Shown here: piece after piece, positions 51,659 to 60,857 of the stretch
How positions within the stretch are numbered: the first letter of the stretch is position 1
Layout of the letters: every line of letters starts with the position of its first letter
DNA from: Bacteroidaceae bacterium
GTDB lineage: Bacteria > Bacteroidota > Bacteroidia > Bacteroidales > Bacteroidaceae
Assembly (NCBI GenBank): GCA_017451645.1
Contig: JAFTNZ010000024.1
Coordinates: 51,452 to 115,451, forward strand
DNA length: 64,000 nucleotides
Direction: 5' to 3'
Notes under the pieces: generated by a model
Database searches by the model: none
What the model saw: only the letters and a program-made list of their open reading frames with translations
What the model was told of the DNA's origin: nothing
Made by a program: the position numbers and the translations under genes

Positions 51659-54163
51659 CTAATCCAAATCAACTATGGTGATTCCGGCTCCGCCGAATTG
51701 TACATGCTCGTCCCGGAAATCAGCTACTCCAGGCACTCCTGAAAGGTAATTGCGTATGAGTGTGCGTAAGATACCGTTCCCAGTGCCGTGGAGTATGCGT
51801 ACCCGGCTTATTCCCAACAAGATGGCATCATCGATAAAGTAAGTTACAGCCTGTAGGGCTTCGTCTCCCCGCATGCCTCGTACATCAATGTCTTGTTTGA
51901 AATTCAGTTTCTTCTCATAGACGTTGTCCTGAGTCTGTTTGCTGACGAATGTGACGGCTTGGGCTTTTTGCTCTTTAGGGGCATCGCTCCGTTCCAATCG
52001 GTCTGTCTTGACAGATGATTTCAACATACCAAAGATGACCGTTGCATTTTTGCCATTCACTTCCACCACTTGGCCGATGGAAGTCTGTCCCTTCAATCTT
52101 ACATAGGTTCCCGGGGTGATAGATTCCTCTTTGCGGACAGGCGGTGTGGCCATTGCACGGGCAGTTTGTGCGGCCGGTTGTCTCTTCTTTTCCTTTTTGC
52201 GGTTTTGTTTTTCGCGTAACCGTTCCATCTTGCGTTCGATGGCGGCTTCCCGTTCAGCCTTTTCTTTTTCTGCCAGCGATTCTCTGAAGTCGGTCAGTTC
52301 CTGTCTCGCCTGTCGTGTGCGTTCTTTTTCGGCTTGACTTTCTTTGATGCTCCGTATGGTATTCTCGATTTTTGCATTGGACTCTTGCAGCAGTTGCTCG
52401 GCCCGTTGTTTGGCCGTGTCCAGAATAGTCTTCCGATTCTTTTCCAGTTCCTGCAACTTTGTTTCATACCGGTTGATGGATTCTTCCATCTTTTTCTCCT
52501 GTTGTCGGATGGCCTGTCGTTTGCTTTCCCAGTAGCGTTTGTCCCTCACGATGTCCTGCAGATACTTGTCTGCATTGATGTATTCGCTGCCTACAATTTC
52601 TGAAGCATCGGCTATCACCTCTTCCGGAAGTCCTATTTTTCGTGCAATCTCTACGGCAAACGAGCTGCCCGGATTGCCTATTTGCAGTTGGAAGAGCGGC
52701 TGCATCCTGTGCCTGTCGTATAGCATAGCTCCATTGGTCACCCCTTCGTTCTCGTCTGCAAAGTGCTTCAGGTTCTGGTAGTGAGTGGTAATTACTCCGT
52801 AGCACTTCCGTTGGTTGAAGCGTTTCAGTATAGCTTCTGCCATAGCTCCTCCTATCTGTGGCTCAGTGCCACTGCCGAATTCGTCGATGAGCAAGAGGCT
52901 CCGGTGGTTGCTGTGGCGGAGCATCTGCTTCATGTTCATCAGGTGCGACGAATAGGTGCTGAGGTCATCCTCAATGCTTTGTTCGTCGCCTATGTCTATG
53001 AATAGACTGCTGAATATGCCGGCATGACTCCGTTCGTGCATCGGGACGAGCAGTCCGCATTGCAGCATATATTGCAATAGCCCTACGGTTTTCAGGCATA
53101 CCGACTTTCCTCCGGCATTCGGTCCGCTGATGAGTAGGATACGTTGTCGGCTGTCCAGTTCGATGTCCAGCGGCACCACCTTCTTTCCTTGTTTCGCCAA
53201 CGAGCGTTGGAGTAGAGGATGTATGGCCATGGTCCAGTCGATAATCTGTTTCTGCTCTATAGAAGGTTTGATGGACTGTGTTTCCTTTGCAAACGAAGCC
53301 TTTGCACGCACAAAGTCGATGTCTGCCAGAAATTCGTATGCCGGCAGCAATTCAGGAATCAGCGGACGCAGGGCATCCGAGAACAGTGTGAGTATGCGTA
53401 TGACTTCCCTTCTCTCTTCACTTTCCAGTTCGCGTATCCGGTTGTTGGCCTCTACCACTTCGGTAGGTTCTATGAATACAGTCCTTCCCGTAGCCGACTC
53501 ATCGTGTACGATGCCTCGTATTTTCCTTTTCAGTCCGGGTGCTACGGGTATCACCAGTCTGCCGTCACGCAGTGTAGGGGTTACATCTTTCTCTACCACC
53601 CCTTCTGATTGTGCGTTGCGCAGAATGTTGTTCAGGCTGCGCGAGATGCTGTTGGCCGTTTGAGCCAGTTCCCTTCGGATGCGCAGCAGTTCGGCAGAAG
53701 CATTGTCTTTGATTTTTCCGAACTTGTCGAGTATATTGTCAATGTTTCGGGTCACTTGAGGATATACTCCCACCTCTCCGGCCATTCTTTTTAGGGCAGG
53801 GTAGAGTGGGACTTCCGTTTCGTCAGGTGTCCGTTGCAGGAAGCGGATGATTCCGTTCAAGGTTTCCAGCGAACGTCGCAGGTCGAACAACTCCTGTTCG
53901 TTCATATAGAGTCCCTCTATACGTATCCGTTGCAGCGAAGGGCGGAGGTCGTAGAAATATTGGTCGGGGAAATCGTCCTCCGTTTCCATGATGCGCATGA
54001 ATTCGCATGTCCGGTCCAACCGTTCATGTATCTCTTCATAGATGTCAGTGAAGTCCATTTGCTCCACTCGCTCGATACCGAGTGTGCCCATGCATTTTTC
54101 TTTCAACAGTTGGCGTATCTGGTCGAAACCTATTTTTTGTTCCAAGTTCAGTGGATAAATCAT
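51659..54163 (-). CDS. mutS2: MutS2 endonuclease/ATPase
   Basis: 834 residues from MIYPLNLEQKIGFDQIRQLL. The frame runs on upstream through the tRNA-Ser gene (giving a spurious REGFEPPVPL stretch), so the ATG at 54163 is chosen. Helical lever domain, then the ABC-type ATPase with Walker A LISGPNAGGKSVCLKTVGLL, LSTYSSHLMNMKQML and Walker B LLLIDEFGSGTEPQIG; a long coiled coil (residues ~520-640); KOW-like segment; and C-terminal Smr domain DVRGMRGDEALQAVTYF with HGTGNGIL. MutS2 acts in ribosome rescue/collision splitting or suppresses recombination, depending on species. Confidence 0.95.
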   Translation of the reverse strand: MIYPLNLEQKIGFDQIRQLLKEKCMGTLGIERVEQMDFTDIYEEIHERLDRTCEFMRIMETEDDFPDQYFYDLRPSLQRIRIEGLYMNEQELFDLRRSLETLNGIIRFLQRTPDETEVPLYPALKRMAGEVGVYPQVTRNIDNILDKFGKIKDNASAELLRIRRELAQTANSISRSLNNILRNAQSEGVVEKDVTPTLRDGRLVIPVAPGLKRKIRGIVHDESATGRTVFIEPTEVVEANNRIRELESEERREVIRILTLFSDALRPLIPELLPAYEFLADIDFVRAKASFAKETQSIKPSIEQKQIIDWTMAIHPLLQRSLAKQGKKVVPLDIELDSRQRILLISGPNAGGKSVCLKTVGLLQYMLQCGLLVPMHERSHAGIFSSLFIDIGDEQSIEDDLSTYSSHLMNMKQMLRHSNHRSLLLIDEFGSGTEPQIGGAMAEAILKRFNQRKCYGVITTHYQNLKHFADENEGVTNGAMLYDRHRMQPLFQLQIGNPGSSFAVEIARKIGLPEEVIADASEIVGSEYINADKYLQDIVRDKRYWESKRQAIRQQEKKMEESINRYETKLQELEKNRKTILDTAKQRAEQLLQESNAKIENTIRSIKESQAEKERTRQARQELTDFRESLAEKEKAEREAAIERKMERLREKQNRKKEKKRQPAAQTARAMATPPVRKEESITPGTYVRLKGQTSIGQVVEVNGKNATVIFGMLKSSVKTDRLERSDAPKEQKAQAVTFVSKQTQDNVYEKKLNFKQDIDVRGMRGDEALQAVTYFIDDAILLGISRVRILHGTGNGILRTLIRNYLSGVPGVADFRDEHVQFGGAGITIVDLD

Positions 54164-54254
54164 TCCCTTATACCTTATATAATATATATAGCACTCAATT
54201 TTCGAGGCAAAATTACGATTTTTACCTTTTTTGAGCAAAAAAAAGGTCGGATAA

Positions 54255-54285
54255 TTTGCAGATTCAGAAAAAAGCTGTACCTTTG
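54255..54285 (+). promoter_or_regulatory. Promoter of tRNA-Ser
   Basis: TTTG 54255-54258 and TACCTTTG 54278-54285, 19-bp gap. Confidence 0.85.
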
Positions 54286-54323
54286 CATCGCTTTTGAAAG
54301 GAAGCCCTCCTCCTAAGGAGTTT

Positions 54324-54408
54324 GGAAAGGTGGTAGAGTGGTCGATTACAGCGGTCTTGAAAACCGCCGTGCTGAGAGGCACCGGGGGTTCGAATCCCTC
54401 CCTTTCCG
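54324..54408 (+). tRNA. tRNA-Ser (UGA anticodon)
   Basis: Class II tRNA: acceptor GGAAAGG/CCTTTCC, anticodon stem GCGGT/ACCGC around CTTGAAA (UGA), long variable arm CGTGCTGAGAGGCACCG, T arm GGTTCGAATCC, discriminator G. CCA not encoded. Confidence 0.95.
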
Positions 54409-54418
54409 CGGTAGTATG

Positions 54419-54455
54419 AGATGTTGTCATCATGTGATGGCGACATCTTTTTTTT
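54419..54455 (+). terminator. Terminator of tRNA-Ser
   Basis: AGATGTTGTC / GGCGACATCT stem (two G-T pairs), 10-nt loop, then TTTTTTT. Confidence 0.85.
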
Positions 54456-54528
54456 ATCTCTCAAATCGGTAAATAGATAAAGAAAGATAATTTTTCCCAA
54501 TTCAGTGTGTAGATTCGTGAATTTTACC

Positions 54529-54536
54529 TATTTTTG
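54529..54536 (+). promoter_or_regulatory. -7 element of proB
   Basis: TATTTTTG, 57 bp before the ATG at 54594; -33 weak. Confidence 0.5.
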
Positions 54537-54593
54537 CAAAAATATTCCCATTTTTTTTGAGAATAGTTCAGAGTGAATGATAGTGGAAACAGT

Positions 54594-55685
54594 ATGACGA
54601 ATCGCTTTACAAGGATAGCAGTAAAGATAGGCAGCAATGTATTGACCCGTCGGGACGGTACATTGGATGTCACCCGTATGTCGGCATTGGTGGATCAGAT
54701 TGCCGAATTGCGGAAGGAGGGGGTAGAGATTATTCTCGTTTCTTCAGGTGCCGTAGCTTCGGGGCGTAGCGAATTGTCTTTGTCTGCCGGTCGGAAGATG
54801 GACAGCGTAGATCAGCGCCAGCTCTATTCGGCTGTAGGACAGGCAAAGCTTATCAATCGTTATTACGAACTTTTCCGTGAACACCATATTCCCGTCGGTC
54901 AGGTGTTGACCATGAAGGAGAACTTCTCCACCCGCAGACATTATCTGAATCAGCGCAACTGCATGACCGTCATGTTGGAAAACGGAGTGATTCCCATTGT
55001 GAATGAGAATGACACCATCTCGGTGACCGAACTGATGTTTACCGATAACGACGAACTTTCAGGTCTGATAGCCTCGATGATGGATGCACAGGCGCTGGTT
55101 ATACTCTCCAATATCGACGGCATCTTCGACGGTGCCCCAAGCGATCCGGAGAGTAAAGTCATCCGCACGGTAGAACTTGGTCGCGACCTTTCTGAATATA
55201 TCCGTACAGAAAAGTCAGGCTTTGGTCGTGGAGGGATGACCACAAAGTGCAACATTGCCCGCAAGGTGGCCGATGAGGGTATCACCGTCTTCATAGCCAA
55301 CGGCAAACGGGACAATGTGCTGGTCGATTTGATGCATGCTCCGGAAGAGATGCTCTGCACCCGGTTCGAACCTAATCGCGAAGCCATGCCCAGCGTGAAG
55401 AAATGGATTGCCCACTCCGAGGGGTTTGCCAAGGGAGAACTTCATCTGACGCAACCTGCGGTGCAGGCTCTGACGGGCGAGCAGGCTGTCAGTCTGCTTC
55501 CTGTGGGGGTAGAAGCCGTAGTGGGAGACTTCGAGAAGGACGACATTGTCCTGTTGGTGGATGCCGAGGGGACACGCATCGGTGTCGGGCGCATTTCGTG
55601 CGATGCTTCCGAGGCACGTAGCGTCATCGGCAAGCATGGTCAGCGTCCGATAGTCCATTACGACTATCTTTATTTGGAATCTTAG
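54594..55685 (+). CDS. proB: Glutamate 5-kinase
   Basis: First step of proline synthesis: phosphorylates glutamate. 363 residues from MTNRFTRIAVKIGSNVLTRRD; a GTG 7 codons earlier also opens the frame. The amino-acid kinase domain shows KIGSNVLT, EIILVSSGAVASGRSEL, GQVLTMKENF, IPIVNENDTIS and the nucleotide segment GFGRGGMTTKCNIARKVADEG. The C-terminal PUA domain covers residues ~275-360 (GELHLTQPAVQAL to RIGVGRISCDASEARSVIG). ProA is not next to it here: the next gene is the CotH-type surface protein, 21 bp on, which is an unexpected neighbour. Confidence 0.94.
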   Translation: MTNRFTRIAVKIGSNVLTRRDGTLDVTRMSALVDQIAELRKEGVEIILVSSGAVASGRSELSLSAGRKMDSVDQRQLYSAVGQAKLINRYYELFREHHIPVGQVLTMKENFSTRRHYLNQRNCMTVMLENGVIPIVNENDTISVTELMFTDNDELSGLIASMMDAQALVILSNIDGIFDGAPSDPESKVIRTVELGRDLSEYIRTEKSGFGRGGMTTKCNIARKVADEGITVFIANGKRDNVLVDLMHAPEEMLCTRFEPNREAMPSVKKWIAHSEGFAKGELHLTQPAVQALTGEQAVSLLPVGVEAVVGDFEKDDIVLLVDAEGTRIGVGRISCDASEARSVIGKHGQRPIVHYDYLYLES

Positions 55686-55706
55686 CATAACAATATAATA
55701 AGGAGT

Positions 55707-58700
55707 ATGAAATCAGGTATCATGAAACGTTTAACTGCTTTTATTGTGTCATTGTTGTCTTTGCCCATGCTGTATGCGGCAAAGAGTTGGATAGATGTCA
55801 CAGAAACCTATCTGGTCAATCCCGGATTTGATAACGATCTGACTACTGGCTGGAAGTGGACAAGTGACGCCGGCAGCCAGAAGACAGGTTACGGATGTAT
55901 GGAGTTCTGGAACGGTACGTTCGATTTTTATCAGACAATCAGCGGCCTGCCTGATGGCAAGTACCGTCTTTCGGTGCAGGGTTATCATCGAGCAATGGAT
56001 AACCAGCAGGGATACAGCAATTACCAGCAGGGGCTGGAGACCATCTCTTCTGTGCTTTATGCCAACGAGGTAACCCAACCGTTGGTCAGCGTCTATTCAG
56101 CATCGTTGACGGAAAACTATGCTGGCGGATGTTGGGGTACGGGCACCCGTTTTGAGTACATCTATTTCCCCAACACCATGCAGACGGCATCCTATTGCTT
56201 TTCTTTGGGGTATTATCAGAACCAGTTGGAGCTGGACGTCACGGGAGGAACACTCACTATCGGTCTGAGGAATCAGGATTGGGTAGCCAACAACTGGTGT
56301 ATCTTTGACAATTTCAAATTGGAATATTATGGAGAATACGTTTCGGTGACGGATGTCACATTGTCGGCCACTTCAGTCGAGCTGATTTGTGGTGAAGTGC
56401 GTCAGCTGAAGGCCACAGTCGTACCGGCCAATGCCACGGTCCGCAAGTTGGAGTGGAGCTCATCAGACCCCTCTGTGGTGACGTGCGATGGCAACGGACT
56501 TCTGCAAGCCTTGACTGAAGGTACGGCTGTAATCCGTGCTACTGCTACCGATGGAAGTGGCATCTATGCCCAATGCAACGTCAAGGTAGGACGTCGCGAA
56601 GCTACTTCCGGCACCATCGTCATCAACGAGTTGCAGGCCGCCAACATTGACATGTTCGTCGATCCTTCGTTCAACTACGGCACTTGGATTGAACTCTACA
56701 ATCCCACCGATTTGGCCGTCAGCCTGAACAATTGCTATGTCAGCGACGACCCTTCTGATTTGAAGAAGTATCCCTTGCGTCAGTATGGAGGGGCTGTGCC
56801 GGCACGTGGTTTCCACACACTTTGGTTCGATCATTACAGCCAGTGGGCACCCTCTCAGATTGATGCCAAGCTCGATTGCGAAGGCGGCACCATCTATCTG
56901 TCCAACAGTTCGGGTGAACTCATCTGTAGTCAGGAATATCCGGCGGCCATAGGTCGCACCTCGTATGCCCGCACTGCCGATGGAGGCAGCGAGTGGGGTG
57001 TTACAGCCAATCCCACACCGGGCAAGAGCAATGCCGCCAGCCGTTTTGCCGGAACCCGCTTGGAGGCTCCCGTAGTCGATAAGGATGCTTGCCTCTTCAC
57101 CTCGCCGTTTACAGTGCAGGTTGAGATTCCGTCAGGAGCCACCCTACGATATACTACCGATGGCACCACACCTACCGAACAGAACGGAGCAGTCAGTGCT
57201 GACGGACGCTTCACGGTCGAATCTACCACCATCTACCGCTTCCGTCTTTTTGCCGAAGGCAGCTTGCCCAGTACGGTGGTCACCCGTTCTTATCTTTATC
57301 AGGACAAGGAGTACACCCTTCCGGTAGTGTCTGTCGTGACCGATCCCGTGAACCTCTACGACGACAGTTTGGGTATCTATGTGCGTGGAGTGAACGGACG
57401 TCCCGGTAACGGACAAAGTTCTCCCTGCAATTGGAACATGGACTGGGACCGTCCGGTGAACTTCGAGTACATCACACCCGAAGGAGAGATGGTCATCAAT
57501 CAGGAGGCCAACATGGAGATGTGCGGTGGTTGGAGCCGTGCATGGACTCCCCATTCCTTCAAGATCAAGGCCAATAAGGTTTACGAAGGACTCAATTATA
57601 TACCCTATCCCGTCTTCACTGAAAAGCCTCACCTCAAGCACAAGACACTCCAGATACGCAACGGTGGAAATGATACCGGATCGCGTATCAAGGATGCTGC
57701 ACTGCAGGCGGTTGTCCATTCGTCCGGATTGGATATCGATGGACAGGCTTGCCAGCCGGTGGTGCATTTCATCAATGGCGAGTACATAGGTCTGCTCAAT
57801 GTCCGCGAGCCGAACAACAAGCACTTTGTAGAGGCCAACTATGGGTGGGATGAGGAGGAGATAGACCAGTTCGAGATGAGTCCCGACTCCGGCTATTGCC
57901 AGAAGTGCGGCACCGACGAGGCATTCCTCCAGTGGTACACGCTCTCCGCTACAGCAGACAATGCAGCCACTTACGAGGAAATATGCAATCTGGTGGACAT
58001 TGATGAGTATATCAACTACATGGCTGTAGAGATGTACCTTGGTGGTACCGACTGGCCGCAGAACAATGTCAAGGGATTCCGTCCCCGTTGGGATGGAGGC
58101 AAGTTCCGGTTCGTACTTTTCGATCTCGACGGCACCTTTGCCACTACCAGTCCTTTCACCACTTTCGAGGGTAAGCAGATTTATGAGTTCGATTACCTTT
58201 ATGGTCAAGACACACATTACATTACAGAGGAGATAAAGTTTGTCACTATCTTCCTGAATATGCTGCAGAACGAGACTTTCCGCAAACAGTTCATCGATAC
58301 CTACTGTCTGGTGACCGGTTCGGTATTCACCCCCGGCCGCAGCGAGCAGATTATCACTGAGATGGCGCAGCGCACCGAAGCCATGTTGGCTTACGAGTAC
58401 AAATCTCCTTGGGGTACAGCCAATTCGCTGATCAGTTCGTTGCACAACCGTCAGCAGACCATGATTAATGCACTCAAGGGATACAGCCGCATGGAACTTT
58501 CATCCACAGCCAGCACTGCAGTGAAGTTCTCGGCCAATCTCCCCGAAGCCCGTCTGACCCTCAACGGACTGCCGGTGCCTACCAATGCATTTGATGGCAT
58601 CCTCTTTGCACCTGCCACACTCAAGGCAGAGGCTCCTGCCGGTTATCGCTTTGCCGGATGGGCCACTGAGAATGGCGGAAATGCAGTGTCCCTTCTTGCA

Positions 58701-60065
58701 GCGGGGGCAGCATGGAACTATTACGACCAGGGTTCACTCGATGCATCAGACTGGACGGCTGTCTCTTTCGACGATTCATCATGGGGCGATGGACAGGCTC
58801 CGTTGGGATACTACACGGGCGACTCAGGCAATGGTCGTGGATACAACACCTTCTTGGATTATGGCGACGATGCCTCGGCCAAACGTCCCACTTATTATTT
58901 CCGTACCGAGGTGCAGCTTTCCCACACCCCGCTTTCATCAGATGTCTATACCCTCTCTTACACTGTAGATGATGGCATGATTGTCTATGTCAACGGACAA
59001 GAGGCCGCGCGTTATCAGATGCCGTCGGGTACAGTGGGATTTGACACCTACGCTTCCACCTATGCCAATGGCAATCCCGATTCAGGTACACTCACGCTTC
59101 CGGCTTCGCTCTTCAAGAAAGGCAGCAACCTGATAGCCGTAGAGGTGCACAACAACAATGCCAGTTCTACAGACATCTATTTCGATGCGTCCTTGTCGGT
59201 CACTACCTCTTCCGTTACCGGGCAGACAAATTATCTCTGCACTACCGAGGAGTATGAATTGCCGTTCGATGGTTCTGTCACTTCATTGGTAGCTTGCTAC
59301 GAGCCGCTCTCCGGAGAAGCACTTGCCGGTATCCCTTCATTGCCGGTGCGTATCAACGAAGTGAGTGCCGACAACAGCATCTACATCAACGAGTTTTATA
59401 AGAAGAACGATTGGATAGAACTTTACAACACCACCGACGAACCGATAGACGTTGCCGGTATGTATATCAGCGACAATGCACAGAAGCCGGAGAAATATCA
59501 GATTCCCGCCTCGGATGCAGTCAACACAGTGATTCCCGCTCATGGCTATCTGATTCTTTGGGCAGACAAACTGGAGGCTGTCAGCCAGCTGCATACCACC
59601 TTCAAGCTCGATGCTGACGGTGGCGATGTCTTGCTCTCTGCTGCTGATGGTTCTTGGAAAGACCAGCTCAGCTATCCTCTGCACAGTGGTGAAGAGAGTG
59701 TGGGTCTCTATCCGGATGGTGGCACTTCCATCTATCTGATGAACACACCTACCTTTGGACGAAGCAACCGCTTGAGTGCCTCTTATGCTCTTTATATCGA
59801 AGAATCGCCCGATGGTGTCGGCACACTCGAAGCCGATGGAGGCGATGGCACATCGTTGCTCATCAGTTGCCGCGACCGTCAGTTGGAGATTCTTGGCACT
59901 GCTGTAGCCGGAGTGTCACTCTACAATTTGGCCGGACAACTCTGTCTCACTCCGCAGCCTGCTTCAGTCATCAGTCTGCCGGCCTCTCTGGCAACCGGAG
60001 TCTATATTGTGAAGGTGACGGATGCCACCGGTGGTATATACACTGCCAAGATAGCTGTCAGATAA
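55707..60065 (+). CDS. Giant secreted CotH-kinase-domain protein with lamin-tail, Ig-like and chitobiase-type modules
   Basis: 1452 residues. Signal peptide to ~residue 25 (start at 55707, or the ATG at 55722). Order: galactose-binding-like module (25-215; QTISGLPDGKYRLSVQGY, WVANNWCIFDNFKLEYYG), Big_2 Ig-like (218-295; TDVTLSATSVELICGEV), lamin-tail domain (TIVINELQAANIDMFVD), chitobiase-type C-terminal unit (RYTTDGTTPTEQNGAV), CotH kinase region (~540-940; LQIRNGGNDTGSRIKDA, VHFINGEYIGLLNVREPNNKHF, FRFVLFDLDGTFA), a beta-sandwich of the beta-galactosidase type, a second lamin-tail domain (VRINEVSADNSIYINEFY) and a Por-type tail (SLYNLAGQLCLTP ... GVYIVKVTD). CotH kinases phosphorylate secreted proteins; targets here are unknown. 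Confidence 0.87.
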   Translation: MKSGIMKRLTAFIVSLLSLPMLYAAKSWIDVTETYLVNPGFDNDLTTGWKWTSDAGSQKTGYGCMEFWNGTFDFYQTISGLPDGKYRLSVQGYHRAMDNQQGYSNYQQGLETISSVLYANEVTQPLVSVYSASLTENYAGGCWGTGTRFEYIYFPNTMQTASYCFSLGYYQNQLELDVTGGTLTIGLRNQDWVANNWCIFDNFKLEYYGEYVSVTDVTLSATSVELICGEVRQLKATVVPANATVRKLEWSSSDPSVVTCDGNGLLQALTEGTAVIRATATDGSGIYAQCNVKVGRREATSGTIVINELQAANIDMFVDPSFNYGTWIELYNPTDLAVSLNNCYVSDDPSDLKKYPLRQYGGAVPARGFHTLWFDHYSQWAPSQIDAKLDCEGGTIYLSNSSGELICSQEYPAAIGRTSYARTADGGSEWGVTANPTPGKSNAASRFAGTRLEAPVVDKDACLFTSPFTVQVEIPSGATLRYTTDGTTPTEQNGAVSADGRFTVESTTIYRFRLFAEGSLPSTVVTRSYLYQDKEYTLPVVSVVTDPVNLYDDSLGIYVRGVNGRPGNGQSSPCNWNMDWDRPVNFEYITPEGEMVINQEANMEMCGGWSRAWTPHSFKIKANKVYEGLNYIPYPVFTEKPHLKHKTLQIRNGGNDTGSRIKDAALQAVVHSSGLDIDGQACQPVVHFINGEYIGLLNVREPNNKHFVEANYGWDEEEIDQFEMSPDSGYCQKCGTDEAFLQWYTLSATADNAATYEEICNLVDIDEYINYMAVEMYLGGTDWPQNNVKGFRPRWDGGKFRFVLFDLDGTFATTSPFTTFEGKQIYEFDYLYGQDTHYITEEIKFVTIFLNMLQNETFRKQFIDTYCLVTGSVFTPGRSEQIITEMAQRTEAMLAYEYKSPWGTANSLISSLHNRQQTMINALKGYSRMELSSTASTAVKFSANLPEARLTLNGLPVPTNAFDGILFAPATLKAEAPAGYRFAGWATENGGNAVSLLAAGAAWNYYDQGSLDASDWTAVSFDDSSWGDGQAPLGYYTGDSGNGRGYNTFLDYGDDASAKRPTYYFRTEVQLSHTPLSSDVYTLSYTVDDGMIVYVNGQEAARYQMPSGTVGFDTYASTYANGNPDSGTLTLPASLFKKGSNLIAVEVHNNNASSTDIYFDASLSVTTSSVTGQTNYLCTTEEYELPFDGSVTSLVACYEPLSGEALAGIPSLPVRINEVSADNSIYINEFYKKNDWIELYNTTDEPIDVAGMYISDNAQKPEKYQIPASDAVNTVIPAHGYLILWADKLEAVSQLHTTFKLDADGGDVLLSAADGSWKDQLSYPLHSGEESVGLYPDGGTSIYLMNTPTFGRSNRLSASYALYIEESPDGVGTLEADGGDGTSLLISCRDRQLEILGTAVAGVSLYNLAGQLCLTPQPASVISLPASLATGVYIVKVTDATGGIYTAKIAVR

Positions 60066-60093
60066 AGAACATCAGTTGAAGTGTATTTAAAAC

Positions 60094-60133
60094 AAAAGTC
60101 CGTCCGGCATGATGTCATGCCGGACGGACTTTT
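60094..60133. terminator. Bidirectional terminator between CotH gene and DUF3109 gene
   Basis: Perfect 19-bp arms AAAAGTCCGTCCGGCATGA and its reverse complement around a 2-bp centre (effective loop ~4 nt), A-run on one side and T-run on the other; serves both convergent genes. Confidence 0.93.
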
Positions 60134-60147
60134 GTTTGTCATTGTCA

Positions 60148-60729
60148 TCAGATGTACTTTTGCTGTTTCAACTCTTCGACAGCGATTTCCAGTTCTTTGT
60201 ACCACTCCTCACCAAATTTGCGGATGAGGGGTTCGCGCAAGAACTTATAGACAGGCACATCTTTGGCTTTGCCTAATACGACAGCCGCCTTGCAGACATC
60301 CCAACGATGGTAGTTCACCGCCTTGTAGGGTCCGTAGTCACCGATGCGGATGGGATAGAGATGACACGACACGGGCTTGTAAAACTTGGTCTTCCCGGCC
60401 CTGTATGCCTTCTCGATGGCACAATAGCAACTGCCATTCTCACCGTAGCAGGTGAAGACACAGTCCTTACCATTCACAATAGAGGTCACAAGGTCTCCCT
60501 CCTCATCGGTATAGGCCACACCCTGTCTGTCAATGACTGCACGTGCTTCGGGCGAAAGGTCGTCCCATATCTCGGGAAGCACCTCTTCTATCTCGGCCAC
60601 CTCGTCCAGCTCCAACGGAGCACCGGCATCACCTTCGATACAACACTCTCCCTTGCAGGCCGAGAGGTCGCAAAAGAATTTCTCTTTCAGCACATCGAGG
60701 CTGACAACTACATCATCTATCTGTATCAT
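60148..60729 (-). CDS. DUF3109 family protein (cysteine-rich)
   Basis: 193 residues from MIQIDDVVVSLDVLKEKFFC; a GTG one codon earlier is possible. Eight or so cysteines in DLSACKGECCIEGD, CVFTCYGENGSCYCAIEKAY, PVSCHLYPIRI and WDVCKAA resemble the zinc/iron-sulfur CxxxCC-type cluster of YkgJ/DUF3109 proteins. Likely a small metal-binding cytoplasmic protein; function unknown. It follows gpmI on the same strand with a palindrome pair between, so it may be cotranscribed. Confidence 0.82.
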   Translation of the reverse strand: MIQIDDVVVSLDVLKEKFFCDLSACKGECCIEGDAGAPLELDEVAEIEEVLPEIWDDLSPEARAVIDRQGVAYTDEEGDLVTSIVNGKDCVFTCYGENGSCYCAIEKAYRAGKTKFYKPVSCHLYPIRIGDYGPYKAVNYHRWDVCKAAVVLGKAKDVPVYKFLREPLIRKFGEEWYKELEIAVEELKQQKYI

Positions 60730-60747
60730 CACAAAAAAGGCCCTACA

Positions 60748-60838
60748 GACCCCATCCCAGCCTTCCCCAAGGGGAAGGAGTGAAATGCTTTGCAGAACAA
60801 TTCACTCCCCTCTCTTGGGAGGGGTAAGGGGGAGGGTC
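60748..60838. repeat. C-rich palindrome pair, gpmI/DUF3109 junction
   Basis: Left copy 60748-60787 (diverged: GACCCCATCCCAGCCTTCCC) and right copy 60801-60838 (ending AAGGGGGAGGGTC), inverted, with only 13 bp between. Shortest spacer of the family in this window. Confidence 0.82.
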
Positions 60839-60857
60839 CGTGGGGCCGTCTTTTATT

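Noticed and set aside
54164-54433. N-terminal extension of MutS2 through the tRNA-Ser gene
   Set aside because: Translation of a tRNA and its promoter; the family start is the ATG at 54163.
57144-58445. 433-aa minus-strand frame inside the CotH gene
   Set aside because: No recognisable domain, and the plus strand holds a continuous multi-domain protein.
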